From: Plantago ovata | Lineage: Eukaryota; Streptophyta; Magnoliopsida; Lamiales; Plantaginaceae | NCBI GenBank assembly: GCA_028274465.1 | Contig: CM051455.1 | Span: 72,767,489 to 72,831,488, forward strand | Length of the DNA: 64,000 nucleotides | Direction: 5' to 3' | In this document: piece by piece, positions 60,814 to 64,000 of the stretch | How positions within the stretch are numbered: the stretch's first letter is position 1 | How the letters are laid out: each line of letters begins with the position of its first letter | Translations under genes and position numbers: made by a program | Notes under the pieces: model-generated | Told to the model about the DNA's origin: nothing | Databases searched by the model: none | The model's input: the letters and a program-made list of their open reading frames with translations, nothing else

Positions 60814-61515
60814 AGAGAAAAAGAGAAGAAGAAGAAAAGAAAAAGAAATATATAAAAAAAAAAGAGAAAAGAAAAAAAAAGGGGAAATAAAGAATAAGAC
60901 CCAAAAGCAAAAGAAGGGTCGTTCCAAGCCAAAAGCAGTCTCGTAGTGTCAAGTGTCATGTAAATATTTTGTCCTGGTGAAGTGTCGAGTTGTAAATCTA
61001 TCTTTCGTTTCGTGTCCCCTTTGTCCAAGGCCTGTTCTTGACCACCCTCGTCTTGCTATTCAAGAAGTGGGTGAAAGAGGCTCATTCTTGAGAGTCTGGG
61101 TAGAATAGGGGAGTGTTATCTTTCTAAGAGAACCCTCCTTCGTTTGATGAGAGCCAGTATTGGTTCGCCCTCTCTTGAGGAAAAGTCTCGCTTGGTGAAC
61201 AGTAGTAAGCCCTCGGTTTCATAGGCACGGGGCAATTTTAGTATGATAACATGCATCATTGTGTCGTCACTGACCAGGTCCAGGTAGAAGATGTTACGTG
61301 AGACTCCTTTGTTTAACCAAGTGCACTTGAGAATGTGTATATTCGCAATCGAGGCATACTTCAACCTACTTGCATGTCATGCTCATTTGGTTTTGTTCAT
61401 AAGCATTTGGTAGATTCAATAGCTTATTTCACTTTACTTGGCATGAGACTCCTTCTGTGTTGCATTTAGGATAGTTTGTTGCTTGAGGACAAGCAAAGGT
61501 TTGGTTTGGGGAGTT
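59493..61515 (+). other. 3' UTR of element D: second palindrome cluster, hairpins, A-tract, polypurine tract
   Basis: No gene. Palindromes of the CCAAGCG type at 59681-59697, 59703-59719, 59752-59768, 59775-59791, 59791-59807 and 59814-59830. A polypurine-like unit with stem TTTGCTCG / CGAGCAAA (60003-60022) is followed by GGTTTAGGGAGGGGG. Three AACCTATTC / GAATAGGTT hairpins with TTTGGGGAGG (60518-60541, 60629-60650, 60706-60729). A run of 30-odd A from 60775. ACCAC-TCTTG / CAAGA stem (61041-61071), TTGCTTG / CAAGCAA (61479-61496) and the tract GGTTTGGGGAG before the LTR. Confidence 0.88.
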
Positions 61516-62918
61516 TGATGAACGTATTTTTGACGCGTTCATCTTGTCTTTTTTACCTTCTTTTGCTATCTTCTAGCCTTGTTTTTTGGTTAGTTTTGTA
61601 GAATAGTGTCACGTTTTGTGTTTTCTGCATTTTCAGGCACTTAGGTACGAAACGGCGTTTTTGGAGCTAAAAACGAGCCTTTTTGATGGAAAAGATGGCC
61701 CCGTTGAAGTTCCCCAATCTCCGTGGCTTGTTCATAAGTGTTTGAGCATCAATAAGCATCGAGAAAGATGAGTCCAAGGCACCCGAGGGCCATGCGAGGA
61801 CAAAAAGATTGAGTTTGAAGACAAAAACTTGCCCAGGAGCCAAGCTAAGCGCCTGGAATAGTGAAGCGCTCCACTTCATTTTCCAGGAGCTTTGGCACAG
61901 AAGCCAAGCGAAGCGCTTGGACTGCCAAAGCGCTTCGCTTGCCAAGCGCTCCGCTTGGCTTCTCTAAGCGGTCCGCTTGGCAGCGGTTACGTTTTCGGAT
62001 TTTCCTTCTTAGATCTGATCTTTGGTCATTTTTTGAATATCTTTGGAACTGTAGCTTCGTTTTGGAGAGCTCCTAAGCCCCAAAACTCAGAGAAAATTCA
62101 GATTACATTGTATTTTAGCTTGGGATTCAAGGTTTTGATTGGAATTCATCCTTTGTAATCATCTACGAAGAGGTTTTCTTTGATTCCCACCGATTAGTGA
62201 CAACGTTGGTGGTAACTTGTATCACTCTCTTGTCTTGTAGTTTGATATGATGTATTCTGATTATTATTCATATGAATTGATGTCTATGTTGATGAATATG
62301 AGTATCTAAATCTTTTGTGTTGGTGGTGGAATGTAGAATATGCATGTTATGGGTTATGTTTATGCTTACATGAGATTGTGATTCAATCTTGCTGCAAATT
62401 CCTTCATATGATTCTTAGTTGCCTATAAAATATATTCGAATTGAGTATAGTGACAAACTCTTGGTCAATGAAAGCTATAGGATTGTATGTTAGGGATTTG
62501 CAGCATGCTAGATAACTGGTGTTAGTGACAAGCACCTCTAAAGTATTGATAGTGGTCTTTTATGATGTGTGTCTTGAAATTTACCTAGACGAGTTGCTTA
62601 GCAGACTTGATCGAAGGTTTTACGCACTGGACTTGTGAGCATATTCGTAACCCATGCATGTGTATTTGATTTCTACCACCAACCGTTTTCCAATCTTGAT
62701 TACAGCAATCTGATTTCTCGTTGCTTTGTTCAAAGGAAAGGATTATATAAACATTTGAACTCGTTGACTGAAATTACTAGCAAAAACCTCAAGCAAAGCC
62801 ACGTTAGGTCCCGAGAGAACGACACTCGGGGACAACTTGCCATTGCACTCTAGTTTGTGTAGTGATAAGTGTTCTTAGGCTTTTAAACAAATTTAATTGG
62901 TGAAAAACGACATCATCA
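61516..62918 (+). repeat. 3' LTR of element D
   Basis: 1403 bp, the same length as the 5' LTR. Palindromes at 61840-61856, 61904-61920, 61942-61958 and 61964-61980 match those of the 5' LTR with single-base differences. No gene. Confidence 0.95.
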
Positions 62919-64000
62919 GTATTGGACTATACTCAATCTCTTGGCATTCAATGGTACTCCAAGATACTTAAAAGGAAGTCTGCCTTCTTGCAATTGACTA
63001 TAACGAAGAATATTTTCCTTGACTTCTAGCTTTACTCCAGAAAAATAGACTTCACTCTTCCTCTTATTCGCAACAAGGCCAGAAGAGTTGCTAAAATCTT
63101 CAAACTTCTTTAATAAAGCAGCGACTGATTTCATATCCCCTTTACTGAAAAATAACAAGTCATCTATAAACACTAGATGTGTTACAGCTTGCTGTTTACA
63201 GTTAGGGTGATACTTAAACCCCTTTTCATCCTTCAAAGTTCTCAGACCTCTACTAAGGTACTCCATACACAATACGAATAAGTAAGGGGGTATAGGATCG
63301 CCTTGGCGCAATCCTTTCCCACCAGCAAACGGGTCAGTGAGTGATCCATTGAGGCAAATCTGATAAGTGACTGTAGTTAAGCATGTCATAATCCAGTTGA
63401 CAAACAAAGATGGGAAGCCATAAGCCCTTAATAGATTTTCAACAAAAAACCAATTGATAGAATCATAGGCTTTTTGCAAATCCATTTTTATCATACAACG
63501 TGCCGACATGTTCTTCCTCCCATATCCTCTAATGATCTCTTGTGCCAAAATAGTGTTGTCATGTATGTATCTTCCCGGGACAAAAGCCGCCTGTTCATTT
63601 CCAACTAGATACTCCATGACTTCACTCAACCTGTTAGTTAACACTTTGAAAATGATCTTATATAAGACCCCACAACAAGCTATAGGCCTATACTCTTTTA
63701 TGGTACTAGCATTCTGACTCTTTGGAAGGAGAGTGATAAGTGTAGAATTAATACTCTTCAGCAGCTTTCCTGTCCTAAAAAAGTCTTGCACTGCAGTTGT
63801 AACATCCTCTCCTATCCACTACCATGAGCTTTTAAAAAATCTTGAAGTGAAGCCATCAGCTCCAGGCGCCTTTTCATCACCAATGGATAATAAAGCATTG
63901 TAAACCTCACAGGCTTCAACCGGAAAAACTAGCTTAACTCTTTGGTCATGAGAAAGGATGGTACCAGTTCTAACAAGCTCTTGATCAACTGCCAAACTGG
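62919..64000 (-). pseudogene. LINE-2 ORF2: reverse transcriptase, partial
   Basis: L1-like plant LINE RT on the minus strand, entering from the right edge. SIGDEKAPGADGFTSRFFKS starts the domain. TAG at 63819-63821 interrupts it. The frame from 63791 has EYRPIACCGVLYKIIFKVLT, AAFVPGRYIHDNTILAQEII and MIKMDLQKAYDSINWFF (catalytic Asp). KGLRQGDPIPPYLFVLCMEY follows, then VFIDDLLFFSKGD (FIDD core) and FKYLGVPLNAKRL. Element D sits right after SIVQY, and the frame resumes at 53565-53493. It is a different LINE from that in element A. Confidence 0.9.

Larger units (their letters stand above)
53566..62918 (+). mobile_element. Element D: full-length non-autonomous Ty3 element with accessory ORF
   Basis: 9353 bp inserted in LINE-2. 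LTRs of exactly 1403 bp each (53566-54968, 61516-62918), TGATGA...TCATCA. Flanks GTGTT (53561-53565) and GTATT (62919-62923) are a target duplication with one difference. Inside: primer site, gag-protease, palindrome cluster, candidate intron, accessory ORF, second palindrome cluster, a duplicated polypurine-like unit, structured 3' UTR and polypurine tract. No RT or integrase. The LTRs differ only by scattered substitutions, so insertion is fairly recent. Confidence 0.94.

Overview
Plant (angiosperm) intergenic DNA made almost entirely of transposable elements nested in one another; I found no host gene, tRNA gene or rRNA gene. Evidence for a plant: a Cassandra-type TRIM whose LTRs carry 5S rRNA-like sequence, Ty1/copia and Ty3 elements with plant-type primer sites (initiator-Met tRNA and Asp tRNA), plant L1-like LINEs, and accessory ORFs of the 'putative plant transposon protein' kind. 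Species cannot be told. One run of exactly 100 N (46401-46500) is an assembly gap between unrelated elements.

Layout. (1) 1-1790, minus: fragment of Ty3-type element E (accessory ORF, its leader and a palindrome cluster). (2) 1791-22928, plus: copia-1, a decayed Ty1/copia element resembling the Sirevirus lineage, opened by a solo LTR (5655-6940, TSD GATGT) and by the complete Ty3 element A (8621-21138, TSD CTATC). A encodes gag, protease, RT, RNase H and integrase; its 5' LTR holds a 3-kb LINE. (3) 22929-39539, plus: copia-2, with a Cassandra in its leader (TSD TGGAG), most of pol deleted, an intron-containing accessory gene, and a 3' LTR opened by the gag-protease-only Ty3 element B (32519-39022, TSD GAACT). 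(4) 39540-46400, minus: 3' end of copia-3, tail to tail with copia-2. (5) 46501-51763, minus: Ty3 element C (accessory ORF, protease, gag, 5' LTR), next to the 3' end of another Ty3 copy, C' (51764-about 53490). (6) 53493-64000: LINE-2 (minus) split by Ty3 element D (53566-62918), which has two 1403-bp LTRs, gag-protease and an accessory ORF but no polymerase.

How the parts relate. A is the only Ty3 copy here that once encoded a full polymerase. B, C and D lack RT and integrase but share with A the TGATGA...TCATCA LTR ends, an Asp-tRNA primer site, an identical hairpin before the polypurine tract and other 3'-UTR hairpins, so they look like non-autonomous relatives that an A-like element could mobilise. 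All genes are broken by stops, frameshifts or deletions.

Most interesting: (a) both superfamilies carry an accessory gene with a similar domain pattern between gag/pol and the 3' LTR, with three 71-75-nt GT-AG introns in the copia version and a conserved candidate leader intron in the Ty3 version; (b) arrays of RNA-like hairpins with compensatory changes; (c) clusters of GCG-N3-CGC palindromes whose stem sequence is specific to the element and recurs in its LTRs and internal spacers; (d) a candidate -1 frameshift site between gag and protease of A.
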